Source: Pholiota molesta
Lineage: Eukaryota; Basidiomycota; Agaricomycetes; Agaricales; Strophariaceae
Direction of reading: 5' to 3'
Assembly: GCA_014925825.1 (NCBI GenBank)
Contig: JACGCK010000456.1
Coordinates: forward strand, 1-22,306
DNA: 22,306 nucleotides
Below, piece by piece: positions 20,542 to 22,306 of the stretch (positions are counted from its first letter, which is position 1; every line of letters starts with the position of its first letter). The position numbers and the translations under genes are program-made. Below the pieces are notes generated by a model, which ran no database searches, was not told where the DNA came from, and saw only the letters and a program-made list of their open reading frames with translations.

Positions 20542-22306
20542 GGGTGCGGAAAGCTTCAGGGGAGACGTATTGTACTAAGCGTCTGGCCACTGGCCGTCGT
20601 CCTTTTAAGTATTCGCCCACTTGGCTAGATTTCGAGTGCCGACCATCCATGTGGTTATAACGGCATTCATTTACCAAGTTCCCACGTACTTTTGTGAGAG
20701 AAGGGGCAGCTCGAGCGGAGTACTCACCGCCAGAGCAGGTTACGATCTGCCTGCCTGCACCCCGGTGTCCCTTTTTGACGACGGAGATTCTGAGCATTCT
20801 TTCATTGATTCCCAGGCGAAACGGTGTGTACGGGGATATGCATCATTGAGTGTCATAGGAGCCAATCAGCGGGGACCTGCAACCCTGGATCTAGATGACG
20901 GCCAAAAATAATTGATTCGTCAGTGCCTTTACTTGATCGCGGGATTACTTGGAAATGACATACGGACAAAATGCAGTCAATGAAGTGGTAGCTTGGAACT
21001 TCCAGATGATGACAAAAATGTCGCTTGCCTCACGGTGAACTTTGGAGTGCTTACGATGAGTCCCGTTTGTGAGTGTGAGAAGCGCCGTCCCATCATGGGT
21101 TTGTATGTAGTCAGAAGGTCGTTGGATATGAGATCAGCGGCGGATCTGCTAAGTATGTTTTGAATCCTTTTGTCTTGCCTTGCCTGGACCTCTGGCGACC
21201 TTTCCTTGTCAGGCGTTGGGGCTGACGGGGACCTAGAATAAACGGAGAGAGAATGAAAGAGACCGTCAAGCACGGTGAATGAGATTTGCATACCCTACAT
21301 CCGTGGCCGAAATCAACCAACATGGCCGTGCACTTGTTCGAAAACGTCGAAGCCTGTTCTAGTGTCATCGACCAACATTCCGTCTGATCCAACAGCATCA
21401 AAAGGTGCGCAGTAGTGTGGGATTGGCGAGCTAAGGAGATATATATGGCAGATCCAACGGAGGACGTATGACGGCATCAAAGTATTCGCCAGAGCGGAAG
21501 CAAAAGGAAGGAGAGAAAGGAAAAAAACCGTCGATGCCGTGAAAGACGAGAAGAGCATGATTGGCGAGTGCGGGAACGCAGTCCCAGCCAACCGGGTCCC
21601 GAGGCGCGCTGGGTGAGCGGTTGCAGTACGTGAATCTTGGGAATCTGGACTCTGCAGGGTATGCTTTTCTTCCTCGTAGCGTTCATGAGCTGTTCATGCC
21701 AGATACTCCACCGCGACGTTCGCGTCGCTTCCATTTCCCATCAGAGGTGGGAAGTGCAGGTGTCAGGCCCACTCGCTGACACGATACCGCTGCACGATAA
21801 CGACCACGTCCGCCGCGCTCGCGTCCAAGCTCTGCGGCCAGACAACGCGCCCTTACGGATCCAAGCAGATGCAGAACAATGCGCAACTCATGGGGAGGAC
21901 GCCATTGAAGATACAATGGCATTTAGGAACGAGGTACCAGCACAGAAAGTAAAAGAAGGTTCCTTCGCAAGCTGGTGCAGGGAAGGTCTGAGCGGAGATT
22001 GTAATAGCGCGGTCCTTGCCGAGTATATGCTCCCCAGCCTCCTGCAGCTCGTTGGACGCACCTACTGCACGTTCAGAAGCGTCCAAAGAGCTAGAACATG
22101 CATAGAGCATTTGACTGTTAGAGCTAATGATTTTTTACACTGATCAATCGGTACAGCGATACGCTATCTCGTTATCATGATCCTAAATATGATGATTCAA
22201 TCTCCGCCTGCCACTACGGCACGGCGCTGAAGTTGACAGACGCCGCCATTTAAGTACGAGGTCTTCCCGGTGGCATCACAATTTAAGTATGCTCCGCGAT
22301 GGACGT
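20542..22306. other. Gene-poor end of the window, including the promoter side of F-box paralog 2
   Basis: The part next to 20541 should contain the promoter of paralog 2. Beyond it, short frames occur on both strands, the longest on the plus strand at 21637-22143 (168 codons) and on the minus strand at 21291-20977 (104 codons). None shows a family motif, and overlapping frames of similar length on opposite strands argue against any one of them. A minus-strand frame at 21591-21313 starts with a hydrophobic segment but ends after 92 codons. A gene continuing beyond 22306 cannot be excluded. Confidence 0.45.

Noticed and set aside
21637..22143. A 168-codon plus-strand open frame
   Set aside because: No motif is recognisable, there is no supporting splice structure, and minus-strand frames of similar quality overlap it.
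1..22306. tRNA, rRNA, CRISPR, transposase or terminal inverted repeats
   Set aside because: I looked for T-loop-like motifs, regular repeat-spacer arrays, integrase or transposase motifs and long terminal repeats, and saw none. A covariance-model search would be needed for a firm negative on small RNAs.

Overview
The window reads as a piece of a basidiomycete nuclear genome, most likely an agaricomycete mushroom or wood-decay fungus. The signs are many short GT-AG introns (mostly 47-82 nt), no operon-like packing, a DUF6535-type membrane protein (a family expanded in mushrooms) and a tandem pair of F-box proteins. Species cannot be read from the sequence. All spliced models were assembled by eye from frame continuity, splice consensus and family knowledge; each closes in frame.

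Layout. Positions 1-935 hold degenerate coding debris (relic A). A DUF6535-type multi-pass membrane protein lies on the minus strand from 4106 to 936 in five exons. From 4107 to about 6830 there is an F-box-like fragment on the plus strand and a second piece of debris (relic B) related to relic A. The best-supported gene is the V-ATPase subunit a (Vph1/Stv1 type), plus strand 7161-10355, with 12 exons and 847 aa. A roughly 3 kb gene-poor stretch follows (10356-13328). Then come three minus-strand genes: a coiled-coil protein with a proline-rich, PPxY-bearing tail (15218 to about 13413 or 13329), which needs a 7-nt microexon to stay in frame, and two tandem paralogous F-box proteins (17992-16057 and 20541-18367). 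The last 1.7 kb (20542-22306) has no gene that I can support.

The genes look independent. V-ATPase subunit a is a housekeeping membrane proton-pump component, the F-box pair are probable substrate adaptors of SCF ubiquitin ligases, and the DUF6535 and coiled-coil proteins have no known function. I see no RNA gene, intact transposon, CRISPR array or defence-type cluster. The most interesting items are the 7-nt microexon, a neighbouring 54-nt stop-free intron, the tandem F-box paralogs with partly shared intron positions, and the related relics on either side of the DUF6535 gene.
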